Shown here: positions 8,331 through 17,218 of the stretch, one piece after another
Position numbering within the stretch: position 1 is the stretch's first letter
How the letters are laid out: every line of letters starts with the position of its first letter
DNA from: JASJBU01 sp963797085
Lineage (GTDB): Bacteria > Pseudomonadota > Gammaproteobacteria > Chromatiales > Chromatiaceae
Direction of reading: 5' to 3'
Length of the DNA: 64,000 bases
NCBI GenBank assembly: GCA_963797085.1
Contig: CAWCOA010000019.1
Coordinates: 423,816 to 487,815, forward strand
Notes under the pieces: generated by a model
Told to the model about the DNA's origin: nothing
What the model saw: the letters and a program-made list of their open reading frames with translations, nothing else
Database searches by the model: none
Translations under genes and position numbers: made by a program

Positions 8331-9500
8331 ATGTCTGACTCATTGATGGCGACATATAAACGACTGCCGGTCACTTTCACCAAAGGTGAAGGCGCCTGGC
8401 TGTGGGATACAGAGGGTAAACGCTATCTGGATGCCCTCGCCGGCATTGCGGTCTGCGGACTCGGCCATGCCCACCCCGCCGTGCAGCAGGCTTTGTGCGA
8501 GCAGGCCGGCACGCTGATTCACACATCTAATATCTACAGGGTTCAGCATCAGGACTCCCTGGGCGAGCAGCTGACCCACCTGGCGGCTATGGACCGGGTC
8601 TTCTTCTCAAACTCCGGCGCCGAAGCCAACGAGGCCGCAATCAAGATTGCCAGGCTCTATGGTCATAAACGTGACATCGACAACCCCGCCATCATCGTCA
8701 TGGAGAACAGCTTCCATGGCCGCACCCTGGCAACCCTCACCGCTACCGGCAACCGCAAGGTCCAGGCCGGTTTCGAACCGTTGGTCAAGGGCTTCATCCG
8801 CGTACCCTATGCCGATATCGAGGCGATAGAGGATGTCGCCCGCAACAATGCGGATGTGGTCGCCGTGCTAGTGGAACCGGTCCAGGGTGAAGGCGGGGTG
8901 AACATTCCAGCTGGCGATTATCTGAACCGGATCCGCGAAATCTGTGACCGGCAGGGCTGGCTGATGATGCTGGACGAGATCCAGACCGGCATGGGCCGCA
9001 CCGGAAAGCTGTTCGCTCATCAACACAATGGCATCCTGCCGGATGTCATGACCCTGGCTAAAGGACTCGGCAACGGCGTACCCATTGGCGCCTGCCTGGC
9101 AAAGGGAACGGCGGCGGAGGTGCTGGGTCCGGGCAGTCACGGTTCGACATTTGGCGGCAATCCCCTGGTCTGCCGGGTGGGCCTGAGCGTGCTCGAAACC
9201 TTGCACACCGAACAGCTGGTTGCACGGGCAGCAGTGCTTGGCGAGCGCATGCTGGAGGGCTTCAGGAGCAGACTACAGGACATCGATGGGGTGACTGATA
9301 TCCGCGGCATTGGCTTGATGATTGGCATCGAATTGGATCGTCCCTGCGGAGAGCTGGTCACTGAAGCCCTGGCGCGGGGCATGCTCATCAATGTCACGGC
9401 GGATTCGGTGATCCGCCTGCTGCCGCCGCTGATCATCAGCGACCGCGAAGCGGAGCAGATCATCGAGACCGTAGCTGAGCTGGTCAGCGATTTTCTCTAA
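8331..9500 (+). CDS. argD: acetylornithine aminotransferase
   Basis: The 389-residue PLP enzyme converts N-acetylglutamate semialdehyde to N-acetylornithine in arginine synthesis. Class III aminotransferase motifs are present: FFSNSGAEANEAAIKIAR, MENSFHGRTLATLTATG, MLDEIQTGMGRTGKLFA and the PLP-lysine segment LAKGLGNGVPIGA. Length is typical. It starts at ATG 8331 behind GGGATGGGGAA; a second ATG at 8346 is possible. argF begins 23 bases after the stop, so the two form an operon for consecutive parts of the ornithine-citrulline route. Confidence 0.96.
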   Translation: MSDSLMATYKRLPVTFTKGEGAWLWDTEGKRYLDALAGIAVCGLGHAHPAVQQALCEQAGTLIHTSNIYRVQHQDSLGEQLTHLAAMDRVFFSNSGAEANEAAIKIARLYGHKRDIDNPAIIVMENSFHGRTLATLTATGNRKVQAGFEPLVKGFIRVPYADIEAIEDVARNNADVVAVLVEPVQGEGGVNIPAGDYLNRIREICDRQGWLMMLDEIQTGMGRTGKLFAHQHNGILPDVMTLAKGLGNGVPIGACLAKGTAAEVLGPGSHGSTFGGNPLVCRVGLSVLETLHTEQLVARAAVLGERMLEGFRSRLQDIDGVTDIRGIGLMIGIELDRPCGELVTEALARGMLINVTADSVIRLLPPLIISDREAEQIIETVAELVSDFL

Positions 9501-9523
9501 GGACTCCCTTGAGGCTGTACAAC

Positions 9524-10438
9524 ATGCAAAAGAAACCCCGCCACTTCCTTTCCATACTGGATCTGAGCAGTCAGGAGCTAAACAGTGTCGTCACCCGGGC
9601 GACGGAACTCAAACGCATGCAGAACCGGGGGGACATACATACCCCGTTGAAAGGCAAAAGCCTCGGCATGATCTTCGAGAAGTCCTCCACCCGGACCCGG
9701 GTTTCCTTCGAAGTCGGCATGTCTCAACTCGGAGGGCACGCCCTGTTTCTCTCCCCCCGCGATACCCAACTGGGCAGGGGTGAACCCATCGAAGACAGTG
9801 CGCGGGTGTTGTCCCGCATGTTGGATATCATCATGATCCGCACCTTCGAACAAGACAAACTGGAGCGCTTCGCCGCCCATTCCCAAGTGCCGGTGATCAA
9901 CGCTCTCACTGACCTGCTGCATCCCTGTCAGTTGTTGGCGGACATGCAGACCTATTTTGAACACCGGGGTAATATTCGCGGCAAGACCGTGGCCTGGATC
10001 GGCGATGGCAACAACATGTGCCATTCCTACATCAATGCAGCCCGCCGCTTCGACTTCAAACTCAACATTGCCTGCCCGGCAGGCTACGACCCCGATGAAT
10101 CGGTATTCACACCCGCCACAGCGCACGCAGAAATCATCCGCGATCCCATGGCTGCCGCTAAAAATGCCGATCTGGTGGTCACTGATGTCTGGGCCAGCAT
10201 GGGGCAGGAAGATGAACAGGCATTGCGTGAAAAGGCCTTTGCCGGCTATCAGGTCAATAGTGCATTGATGAAAAATGCCGCTGCTGGCGCGCTGTTCATG
10301 CACTGCCTGCCCGCCCACCGAGGCGAAGAGGTCACCGCATCTGTCATCGATGCAGAGGACACTGTGGTCTGGGATGAAGCGGAAAACCGCCTGCATGCGC
10401 AAAAGGCCCTGATCGAGTTTCTCCTGCTGGGAAAATAG
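9524..10438 (+). CDS. argF: ornithine carbamoyltransferase
   Basis: A 304-residue enzyme that makes citrulline from ornithine and carbamoyl phosphate. The carbamoyl-phosphate signature EKSSTRTRVSFEVGM, the HPCQ motif (DLLHPCQLLADM), the ornithine-binding DVWASMGQEDE and the HCLPAHRG loop are intact. The frame is open from TTG 9509, but ATG 9524 gives the usual MQKKPRHFLSILDL start and has TTGAGG nine bases before it. It follows argD directly. Confidence 0.95.
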   Translation: MQKKPRHFLSILDLSSQELNSVVTRATELKRMQNRGDIHTPLKGKSLGMIFEKSSTRTRVSFEVGMSQLGGHALFLSPRDTQLGRGEPIEDSARVLSRMLDIIMIRTFEQDKLERFAAHSQVPVINALTDLLHPCQLLADMQTYFEHRGNIRGKTVAWIGDGNNMCHSYINAARRFDFKLNIACPAGYDPDESVFTPATAHAEIIRDPMAAAKNADLVVTDVWASMGQEDEQALREKAFAGYQVNSALMKNAAAGALFMHCLPAHRGEEVTASVIDAEDTVVWDEAENRLHAQKALIEFLLLGK

Positions 10439-10567
10439 TTACAAGCCGTGAACCTTAGCACTCATTCATGACCATATTGAGGGCCCGTCAGGATGCATTG
10501 ACGAGTCGTTTACGGCAAACTGTCGTATTTTGATCCTTACCCAAAACCATTTAGCCGGATTGCTGCA

Positions 10568-11239
10568 ATGAAGATCCTCAAAGCACCTCTGTTCTGTATT
10601 CTGTTGATACTGCCTGGACTGTCGCCAGCTGATACCCGCTATGTCACGGATATCGCAAAGATCACCCTGCGAACGGGAGAAAGCACCTCGCATCGCATCA
10701 AACGCATCGTTCCCAGCGGCACACAGGTTGAGGTGCTGTCAGACAATAAGGATACCGGTTATTCCAAGGTGCGCATCAATAACCAAAACGGTTTCATGCT
10801 GACCAACAAGCTGATGAAAGAACCCAGCGCCCGCAGCAAACTGGCCGCACTGGAAAAAGAGATCCAGGATCTTAAGGCTGCGCCAGGCGAGTTGCGAAAA
10901 AATCTGACCAATCTGCAGAAACAGCACCGCGAACTGCAGTCTGCCCATACGGAACTACAGACGATAAAGCAGAAGCAGGAAAAAGAGCTGCAGAGTATTC
11001 AGCGCACCGCCTCCAATGCAATCCGCATCTCCAGCGAACGCAATGAATTGCGTCAGCAGGTTGCGAGCCTGACCCGTAAACTGGCTGACCTGAAACAGGA
11101 AAACCAAGCCCTCAGCAATGAGTCCACCAGAGACTGGTTTCTTATCGGGGCCGGTGTGATCATTGCTGGCATACTGATCGGGCTGATCCTGCCGCATCTG
11201 CGCTTTCAACGCCGCCGCGACAACTGGGGAACGTTGTAA
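10568..11239 (+). CDS. SH3b-coiled-coil membrane protein (YgiM/TIGR04211 type)
   Basis: A 223-residue protein with a signal peptide (about 1-22, ending SPADT), an SH3b domain (about 23-85, YVTDIAKITLRTGES to NKLM), a long coiled coil rich in Leu, Glu and Gln (about 90-190) and one C-terminal transmembrane helix (about 193-213) followed by a basic tail. This is the order of the YgiM-like family, thought to sit in the inner membrane with the SH3b part in the periplasm facing peptidoglycan. Biochemical function is not established. It stands alone and converges with ptsP. Confidence 0.85.
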   Translation: MKILKAPLFCILLILPGLSPADTRYVTDIAKITLRTGESTSHRIKRIVPSGTQVEVLSDNKDTGYSKVRINNQNGFMLTNKLMKEPSARSKLAALEKEIQDLKAAPGELRKNLTNLQKQHRELQSAHTELQTIKQKQEKELQSIQRTASNAIRISSERNELRQQVASLTRKLADLKQENQALSNESTRDWFLIGAGVIIAGILIGLILPHLRFQRRRDNWGTL

Positions 11240-11244
11240 TACAA

Positions 11245-11278
11245 GCTCTGATAAAGCCATGCATGGCTTTATCAGAGC
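11245..11278. terminator. 34-base perfect palindrome between convergent genes
   Basis: GCTCTGATAAAGCCATG followed by its exact reverse complement, ending TTTATCAGAGC. It lies between the convergent SH3b gene and ptsP and could act as a bidirectional stop, although no T run follows. The outer arm recurs at 15791-15824 and part of it at about 7214-7230, so it may also be a member of a dispersed repeat family. Confidence 0.6.
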
Positions 11279-11340
11279 ACAGAAAATGCTCTACTGCTGA
11301 AACGTAGTATTAATTCAGATGCTTCCCCAGACCCACAGGT

Positions 11341-13602
11341 CTATCTGCCTGCACGCACCAGCCCGCCAAGCCCCATCTCTTCCAGGGCATTATTCAGCAG
11401 CGCCTTGATCTCGGATGACTTTTCACAACGCAGGGCAATTTGCAGCAGTTCCCTGGCACGGGCGCTGCTGATTGAGCGTATCACCCATTTGACGGCAGGC
11501 AGACTACCACCATTCATACTCAGGCTGTCGATGCCCATTCCCAGCAGCAAAATGGCCGCCGCTGGATTTCCCGCCATCTCACCACAAACGCTCACCTCCC
11601 GCTGATTCTCGTGCGCACCCTCGACGACTTGCATCAGGGCGCGCAACACCGCCGGATGGAGATCATCATAGAGCGCCGCCACATGAGGACTGTTACGGTC
11701 TACCGCCAATAGATACTGGGTCAGATCATTGGTGCCGACAGATAGGAAGTCGACCCGGCGGGCCAGCGCCTCAACCTGATAAACCGCAGCCGGCACTTCG
11801 ATCATGACACCGATTTCAGGCATGCTGACGGGCAATCCCTCCTCAACCAATTCGTCGTGCGCGCGCTGCACCAACAGCATGGCGTCATCCACTTCGCTGA
11901 CGTGACTGACCATTGGCAAGAGCAGACGCAGGTTATAGAGATCGATCGCCGCCTGCAGCATGGCTCGCACCTGAGTGAGGAAGATCTCCGGATGATCCAG
12001 GGAGATCCTGATCCCGCGCCAGCCAAGAAATGGATTGGACTCGGCAATCGGAAAGTAAGGTAATGGCTTATCACCGCCGACATCCAGGGTGCGCATGGTC
12101 ACTGGCCGCGGCGCGAAGGTCTCCAGCACATTCCTATAGTTGGCTATCTGCACCCGCTCACCGGGAAATCGATCCCGCACCATGAACGGTACCTCCGTGC
12201 GGTAGAGACCGACACCAGCCGCTTCGTTCATGCCAAGAGCATTCATCTCCGAGATCAGCCCGGTGTTCAGATAGAGCGGAACCAAGACACCATCTGTGGT
12301 CTCTGGAGGCAGGTCCTCAACAGACTGCAATTCCTCGCTCAATTCTCTGTCTTCTTCCGCCAGACGCAGGTACTCCTGTTTCACCGTTGCAGCCGGTGAA
12401 ACATAGACACGCCCACGATAGCCATCAGTGATGATGAAACGACCGTCCATGCGTCCAACCGGCAGATTGCTGACGCCCATCACCGCCGGCACCCCCATGG
12501 CATGAGCAAGTATTGCCACATGGGAAAAACTGGCGCCTTTTGCCGAAACGAGCCCCGCCAGGCGTTCTATCGGAACCTCGGCCAATTGCATGGGACTGAT
12601 CTCTTCACCCACCAGAACTGTATGCTCCGGGTATTCGACTGGCCGCGACCGCTCTTGCTGGAGATGCATCAGAATACGCCGCCCCAGATCGCGTACATCC
12701 GAGGCGCGTTCGCGCAGATAGATATCCTCCATACTGTCAAACACCTTGGCGTGCTCTTCAATGGTCTGCCGCAGGGAGCCGGCGGCCCAGTTTCCCGCAT
12801 AGATGCGTTCAATGGTCTTGCCAATCAGCGAGTCGCTGCTAAGCATCATCAGCCAGGCATCGAACAGAGCGCGGTCCTCAGCCGGCAGAAAATCCTCCAC
12901 CCGGTCCTCTATCGCCATCATGTCCTCTACAACCGCGGCGACCGCAGTGCGAAAGTCTTCCTCCTCCTGCTCAGGTTTGTCAGCCGGTCGATCAGGCACG
13001 GCATCCAGATCTGCTGGCGGGTAAACCACCACCGCATTGCCCAATGCAATGCCCGGAGCACCTGCCCTGCCTTGAAGAAAACGTGTGAGGGGCTTTTTTT
13101 CATTCAGTGTATCGAGTTCACCGCTGGCCTGGGCGTGGGTTATGGCGCCTGCCAGTTGTGCCGCCAGGGTAAACAGAAAGGTCACCTCATTATCATCGAA
13201 GGTGCGTTGTTGTATCTGGCGTGCCACCAGCACACCCAATACCTTGCGGTTCTGAATAATCGGCACCCCGAGAAACCCCCGGTAGCGGGTTTCACCGGTC
13301 TCACTGACGAACAGATAGCGCGGATGACTCGGTGCATCCGCCAGGTTGATGGGTTCTGCTCGCTCACAGACCAGGCCAATCAGCCCCCGATGCAAGGGTA
13401 GCCTGACCTTGCCTACTGCCTCTGGCTCCAGCCCCTCGGTGGCCCGCAAGACGTGTTCGCGGCGCTCAAAATCCGTGAGGTAGACCGAGCAGACATCAGC
13501 TCCGACCGCCAGCTTGACTTTGACAACAATGATATCCAAGGCCTTGCCAAGGTCTTCGGCGGCATTCACATCCGTGACGATACGATGCAGGGGCTCCAGC
13601 AT
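11341..13602 (-). CDS. ptsP: phosphoenolpyruvate-protein phosphotransferase with GAF domain (EI-Ntr)
   Basis: A 753-residue protein with an N-terminal GAF domain (about 1-160) and a PTS enzyme I region. The phosphohistidine segment GASFSHVAILAHAMGVPAVMG, the PEP-site pieces GLYRTEVPFM and SVGTNDLTQYLLAVDRN, and the active-site cysteine segment VCGEMAGNP are all present. EI-Ntr passes phosphate from PEP to NPr and EIIA-Ntr, a regulatory chain linked to nitrogen status. The ATG at 13602 lies five bases after the stop of the VOC gene, so the two are probably cotranscribed. rppH, usually the direct upstream neighbour, is one gene further away. Confidence 0.95.
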   Translation of the reverse strand: MLEPLHRIVTDVNAAEDLGKALDIIVVKVKLAVGADVCSVYLTDFERREHVLRATEGLEPEAVGKVRLPLHRGLIGLVCERAEPINLADAPSHPRYLFVSETGETRYRGFLGVPIIQNRKVLGVLVARQIQQRTFDDNEVTFLFTLAAQLAGAITHAQASGELDTLNEKKPLTRFLQGRAGAPGIALGNAVVVYPPADLDAVPDRPADKPEQEEEDFRTAVAAVVEDMMAIEDRVEDFLPAEDRALFDAWLMMLSSDSLIGKTIERIYAGNWAAGSLRQTIEEHAKVFDSMEDIYLRERASDVRDLGRRILMHLQQERSRPVEYPEHTVLVGEEISPMQLAEVPIERLAGLVSAKGASFSHVAILAHAMGVPAVMGVSNLPVGRMDGRFIITDGYRGRVYVSPAATVKQEYLRLAEEDRELSEELQSVEDLPPETTDGVLVPLYLNTGLISEMNALGMNEAAGVGLYRTEVPFMVRDRFPGERVQIANYRNVLETFAPRPVTMRTLDVGGDKPLPYFPIAESNPFLGWRGIRISLDHPEIFLTQVRAMLQAAIDLYNLRLLLPMVSHVSEVDDAMLLVQRAHDELVEEGLPVSMPEIGVMIEVPAAVYQVEALARRVDFLSVGTNDLTQYLLAVDRNSPHVAALYDDLHPAVLRALMQVVEGAHENQREVSVCGEMAGNPAAAILLLGMGIDSLSMNGGSLPAVKWVIRSISSARARELLQIALRCEKSSEIKALLNNALEEMGLGGLVRAGR

Positions 13603-13607
13603 GGCGA

Positions 13608-14069
13608 TCAGCTATTCTTATCTTGGTCCTGGGTGAGTAGATCTTCCACCGCCACATCCCGGGTGTGCTGGGCAAAGCTCCAGTGATGTCCCTCCAGGTC
13701 TTTCACCGCATACATACGATCACCCCAGAACATATCCGTGGGTTCAGTGAGGGTCATCGCCCCCGCAGCAATCGCATTCTGGTAATGGGCATCCACATCA
13801 TCCACGTAGACATACAGACTCTGGTGGATACCAGGCAGCTCACTGGGGCTTTTTCCGCCCCGCTCGTCACTGGGAGTACCCATCATCAGGAAGCCATCCT
13901 GGTAGCCCATCTCCGCATGGATCATACCCGGTTCGACTTCGATGGGTTCTGCTTTACGCGCAAAGCCGAAGGCCTTCTCCAACCAGAGCAGCGCCGCATT
14001 GACATCCCGGTAAAAAAGATAAGGAGTGATGCGCGGCATTCCCGCTGGCGGGTTTTTCAATTCAGACAT
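13608..14069 (-). CDS. VOC-superfamily protein inserted between rppH and ptsP
   Basis: A 153-residue protein whose start at ATG 14069 follows GGAG by six bases. It begins MSELKNPPAGMPRITPYLFY and has the glyoxalase/PhnB-like features VNAALLWLEKAFGFA, MIHAEMGYQDGFLMMG, the module TEPTDMFWGDRMYAVKDLEG and HHWSFAQHT. This is the DUF-like VOC branch that often annotates as PhnB or glyoxalase. Enzymatic role is unknown. Its stop is five bases from the ptsP ATG, which makes translational coupling likely. In many relatives rppH and ptsP are adjacent, so this is a lineage-specific insertion between them. Confidence 0.85.
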   Translation of the reverse strand: MSELKNPPAGMPRITPYLFYRDVNAALLWLEKAFGFARKAEPIEVEPGMIHAEMGYQDGFLMMGTPSDERGGKSPSELPGIHQSLYVYVDDVDAHYQNAIAAGAMTLTEPTDMFWGDRMYAVKDLEGHHWSFAQHTRDVAVEDLLTQDQDKNS

Positions 14070-14400
14070 AATTTTCTCCAATTGTACTAGGGCCTGTTCT
14101 TACGAGTTTCATCAGTAACGCGCGCGGCAATCTACGACTTCCGCTTGATCGAGTCTAATAGCCCTCCCCTGTTTGTGATCGGAGCGGCAAGTTTGACCCA
14201 CCAGGTTGTCAGCCTTTGCCGAACATGAGGGGGAGATCGCAGAATTGATCACTATGCAGCGATATTTGTAACGGCAAACCGTCCCTGTGTCCCTAGTCAT
14301 CAGCATCCTATGTGACGATAGATCATGATAATCATGGTCTTAACCAGGTTCCACCGAATCGCCAGCCAAATAGTACCTGGCAAAGAACCCCGTTGAATGA
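14070..14400. other. 330-base intergenic stretch without a recognisable gene
   Basis: Both strands were read. Short open frames exist but have no ribosome site or recognisable sequence, and no strong terminator was seen. It separates rppH from the VOC-ptsP pair and would hold the promoter of that pair. Confidence 0.5.
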
Positions 14401-14925
14401 TCAGCGCCTGTTCTGCCGCAGATAATTGGAGTGTGCACGAACCGGGGCGCCTTCCGGATACAGCAGCGGAGCCAGTTCCTCCAGTGCGCGGGTATAGACG
14501 CTGCGCTTGAAATAGATCACCTCGCGTACCGGTTGCCAGTATTTCACCCAGCGCCACTCCTCGAATTCAGGAGTTTCTGTCTTATCGAAGCAAAATGCTT
14601 CTTCCTTGCAGTTGGCTTTGAGCAGGAACCAGATCTGCTTCTGGCCGATGCACAACGGCTCACAGTGCTTGCGGATATACCGTTCGGGAAGACGATAACG
14701 TAACCATTTACGCGTGCTGCCGATAATCTCGACCTGATGGGGCTGCAGGCCGATCTCCTCTTCCAGTTCACGGTACATGGCCTGTTCCGGTGTCTCATCG
14801 ACATTGATTCCACCTTGGGGAAACTGCCAGGCATTCTGGCCTATGCGGCGCCCCCAGAACAACCTGCGCTGCTGGTTGCAAAGGATAATGCCGACATTGG
14901 GTCGAAAACCTTCAGGATCAATCAA
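14401..14925 (-). CDS. rppH: RNA pyrophosphohydrolase (Nudix)
   Basis: A 174-residue Nudix enzyme with MIDPEGFRPNVGIILCN at its start and the Nudix box GGINVDETPEQAMYRELEEE (residues about 37-56). It removes pyrophosphate from the 5' triphosphate end of mRNA and so starts RNase E-dependent decay. KWLRYRLPERYIRKH and the later FEEWRWVKYWQPV are RppH-specific blocks. The length is normal for the gammaproteobacterial enzyme. ptsP follows on the same strand after one VOC gene. Confidence 0.95.
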   Translation of the reverse strand: MIDPEGFRPNVGIILCNQQRRLFWGRRIGQNAWQFPQGGINVDETPEQAMYRELEEEIGLQPHQVEIIGSTRKWLRYRLPERYIRKHCEPLCIGQKQIWFLLKANCKEEAFCFDKTETPEFEEWRWVKYWQPVREVIYFKRSVYTRALEELAPLLYPEGAPVRAHSNYLRQNRR

Positions 14926-15103
14926 AGTAATACTCTTATAATTTTTTCATTCGATTTTTCAGATTTTTTCATATTCGCTACCAGGCAGCAAGGCAACAGT
15001 AACATAAGTCTTTGCTGATAAATGGAATTCCGGTAGTGTTCAGTCTACAAATGTAGCACTGCATCACCCGGCAGGTAACCAATGAATTTTAGGAGTTTTA
15101 TCC

Positions 15104-15760
15104 ATGGCTGTAGCGCTCTTCGATCTGGACAATACCTTGCTGGCCGGCGACTCGGACTATCTCTGGGGCACCTTTCTGGTCAAGCAGAATATTGTGGATG
15201 GAGAATATTACGAAACCGAGAACGAACGATTTTATCAGGAATATAATGATGGGGTACTCGACATCTTCGAGTTCCTGCGCTTCTCATTGCGCCCGCTGCG
15301 GGAAAATGACCCGGCAAAAATGCTGCGGTTGAGAGAAATATTCATTACCCAATGCATCGATCCAATCATACCTGACGCCTCTCGAAAGCTGATTGCCAAG
15401 CACCGAGATGCCGGAGACGCAATGGTTATCATTACCGCGACCAACAGTTTCGTCACCAAGCCCATCGCAGAGCGCCTGGGAGTGCCGCACCTGATTGCCA
15501 CAGAACCTGAAGTGATCGAGGGTCGCTATACCGGCAATGTAGCGGGCGAGCCCTGCTTCAGGGAAGGCAAGGTCAAGCGACTGCATCGCTGGTTAGCGGA
15601 TAAAGGGATGACCCTTGAGAGAAGCTGGTTTTACAGTGATTCGCATAACGACGTCCCGCTACTGGACGTGGTGGACCATCCTGTCGCTGTCGACCCGGAT
15701 GAAACCCTCGCCGCCCTGGCGCGTGAGCGGGGTTGGCTGGTTATCAGCCTGCATGGCTGA
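15104..15760 (+). CDS. HAD-IB family phosphatase
   Basis: A 218-residue haloacid-dehalogenase-type hydrolase of subfamily IB. It shows motif I ALFDLDNTLLAGDSD (nucleophile Asp and acid Asp), motif II VIITATNSF, and motif III/IV with Lys in REGKVKRL and YSDSHNDVPLLD. This group resembles SerB phosphoserine phosphatase but is distinct from it (TIGR01490-like); substrates are usually phosphorylated small molecules. Start ATG 15104 follows TAGGAG. It is divergent from rppH. Confidence 0.9.
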   Translation: MAVALFDLDNTLLAGDSDYLWGTFLVKQNIVDGEYYETENERFYQEYNDGVLDIFEFLRFSLRPLRENDPAKMLRLREIFITQCIDPIIPDASRKLIAKHRDAGDAMVIITATNSFVTKPIAERLGVPHLIATEPEVIEGRYTGNVAGEPCFREGKVKRLHRWLADKGMTLERSWFYSDSHNDVPLLDVVDHPVAVDPDETLAALARERGWLVISLHG

Positions 15761-15785
15761 GGCCACTGGATTCAGCCATACTTAA

Positions 15786-15908
15786 TAGAAGCTCTGAATA
15801 AATCCATCTTTGATTTATCAGAGCACGGAATCGAAAAATGTGATTGTCCGATTCCTTCCTTTTCAATTGCTTACTGCAACTGAAAATGGCGGCACATCCC
15901 TGTGTCAC
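15786..15908 (+). repeat. three-hairpin intergenic repeat, copy A
   Basis: Three consecutive hairpins: GCTCTGAATAAATC..GATTTATCAGAGC (15791-15824), GGAATCG..CGATTCC (15827-15855) and TTTTCAATTGC..GCAACTGAAAA (about 15862-15890), followed by ATGGCGGCACATCCCTGTG. The same series with changed bases but preserved pairing occurs at 16541-16655. The third hairpin and tail recur at about 53067-53095. Confidence 0.65.
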
Positions 15909-15972
15909 TGGAAGGTTTGAATTAATCAGATCTTCCTAAGATTGTAATGACTTGCTGCGCTGGTAACTGAAT

Positions 15973-16137
15973 ATGAACAATACCGCCTTCTTCGCCGTTT
16001 TGATTGTATTGATCCTCGGTATCATCTATGTGCTGAAGACCTCGGACAATCCACCAGAAACCGGTATGACGCAAACCCCGAAAGAGTACATCGAGTACAT
16101 AGAAGAGAGAAAGGCCGCCAAACAAACTTCCGAATGA
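15973..16137 (+). CDS. 54-residue single-pass membrane protein
   Basis: ATG 15973 begins a 54-codon frame with a clear membrane helix, NNTAFFAVLIVLILGIIYVL (residues 2-21), then a short polar tail containing PKEYIEYIEERKAAKQ and ending at 16137. The architecture, one N-terminal helix and an acidic/basic helical tail, is typical of bacterial small membrane proteins. It lies alone between two structured repeats. No family name can be given; the coherent hydrophobic segment and charged tail support coding. Confidence 0.6.
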   Translation: MNNTAFFAVLIVLILGIIYVLKTSDNPPETGMTQTPKEYIEYIEERKAAKQTSE

Positions 16138-16156
16138 TCCTAAGGATCGCAAAAAA

Positions 16157-16258
16157 ATGCCGGATTTAGCACTGGCAACCCGCCTGCATCTCCCCCTGCA
16201 CATGGCATCTTACGACGAGAAAATCGATCCAGTGCCGACAAGCAGACCCGCAAATTAG
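16157..16258 (+). CDS. possible 33-residue ORF after the small membrane protein
   Basis: ATG 16157 follows AAGGAT by nine bases and reads MPDLALATRLHLPLHMASYD and on to a stop at 16256-16258. It is 19 bases downstream of the 54-residue membrane protein gene. There is no recognisable domain, and chance is quite possible. Confidence 0.2.
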   Translation: MPDLALATRLHLPLHMASYDEKIDPVPTSRPAN

Positions 16259-16540
16259 CGACTGATTCAATTCACTACCGTTAATAACGATCTCCCTGAT
16301 CGGATTAATCCAGCAGGAAAAACCCGTGTGGGCGAGCCTTCTAAAAATGGGAATACTATCCCAACATGAGATTTTTTCTCCTGGTATCTTGTCTGCATTG
16401 CTACATCAGCGGCCCAAGGTGAATACAACAGTGATTGAAAAACTCATCGTAAACAGTGGCATAGAAACGGAAACAGCGAAAAGAAACACTTGGTATGGCA
16501 ACCGGTGAACTGCGTCCATGATCAAGCTAATTAGTTAGAG

Positions 16541-16690
16541 TCCAGAAACACCCCTCCCTGGGGTGTTTCTGGAACGGAATCGAAAAATGCGATTTTCCAA
16601 TTCCTTCATTTACAAAGGCTTATTGCCTTTGAAAATGCTGACACGTCCCTATGCCAGATTAGTTTCCGTCCTTTCTGGACGGAAACTAAT
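16541..16690 (+). repeat. structured intergenic repeat, copy B, with an extra 14-bp hairpin
   Basis: TCCAGAAACACCCC/GGGGTGTTTCTGGA (16541-16554 and 16560-16573) forms a perfect 14-bp stem with a five-base loop. It is followed by GGAAT..ATTCC and CAAAGGC-TTATT-GCCTTTG hairpins matching copy A in arrangement. A further perfect 14-bp stem, ATTAGTTTCCGTCC/GGACGGAAACTAAT, lies at 16658-16690. None is followed by a T run. Confidence 0.6.
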
Positions 16691-17218
16691 TAGACATTAA
16701 ATTCCTTTTCGACGGCTAAATTTTTTAAAAATGTTAAATGGCCCACAAAAATGGGCATATATTCCCAATAATTAAGCAGGGCTTAAGTTCCGACCACTAG
16801 CATTAACCCTACTTCATCCATTGCCAGTCAGAGAACCGCTGTCGGCAAAACCAGTAGGCATGAAGTAATCAGGAGTACACCAGTTCCTTTTTATAGTGGA
16901 ACGACCGGGTCAGGAAACACCCACAATAGCGCGGCTTACAGTCCAGAAAATCTGAGCACGCTGTTGATCAAGTAAGAAAAGCAAAATTCTGGACGCATCA
17001 GTGCAGTAATACATCAATAACTCATGAATGGATTCTAGAGGCAAATGAATGATCTGGCCTCATGAGTTTATCGATGTGCTGATTTCAGTTTGGGACTATT
17101 TTCCCACAATGTATCTTTTTTGATACAAAAAACGGGTTTGGTTGCAATGGATTTCATTGTCTCTTAATTGTCTTTTTTTGCTTGGTAAAGCCTGACTTCC
17201 TATCCATTGGAGGAAAAA
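16691..17218. other. 528-base AT-rich leader region of the multihaem cytochrome
   Basis: No gene was found on either strand. The region ends with runs of T and A (for example TTTTTTGATACAAAAAA at about 17116-17132) and the ribosome site of the cytochrome gene. It presumably contains that gene's promoter and a long 5' untranslated region, but I could not pick a convincing -35/-10 pair. Confidence 0.4.

Noticed and set aside
11245..11278. Palindrome read as an attachment or recombination site
   Set aside because: No integrase gene or direct repeats nearby; position between convergent genes fits a transcription stop or repeat element.
12502..13401. 299-codon open frame antisense to ptsP
   Set aside because: Overlaps conserved EI-Ntr coding sequence and has no domain.
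16326..16508. 60-codon plus-strand frame in the gap before the cytochrome
   Set aside because: No ribosome site, low-complexity context and no recognisable features.
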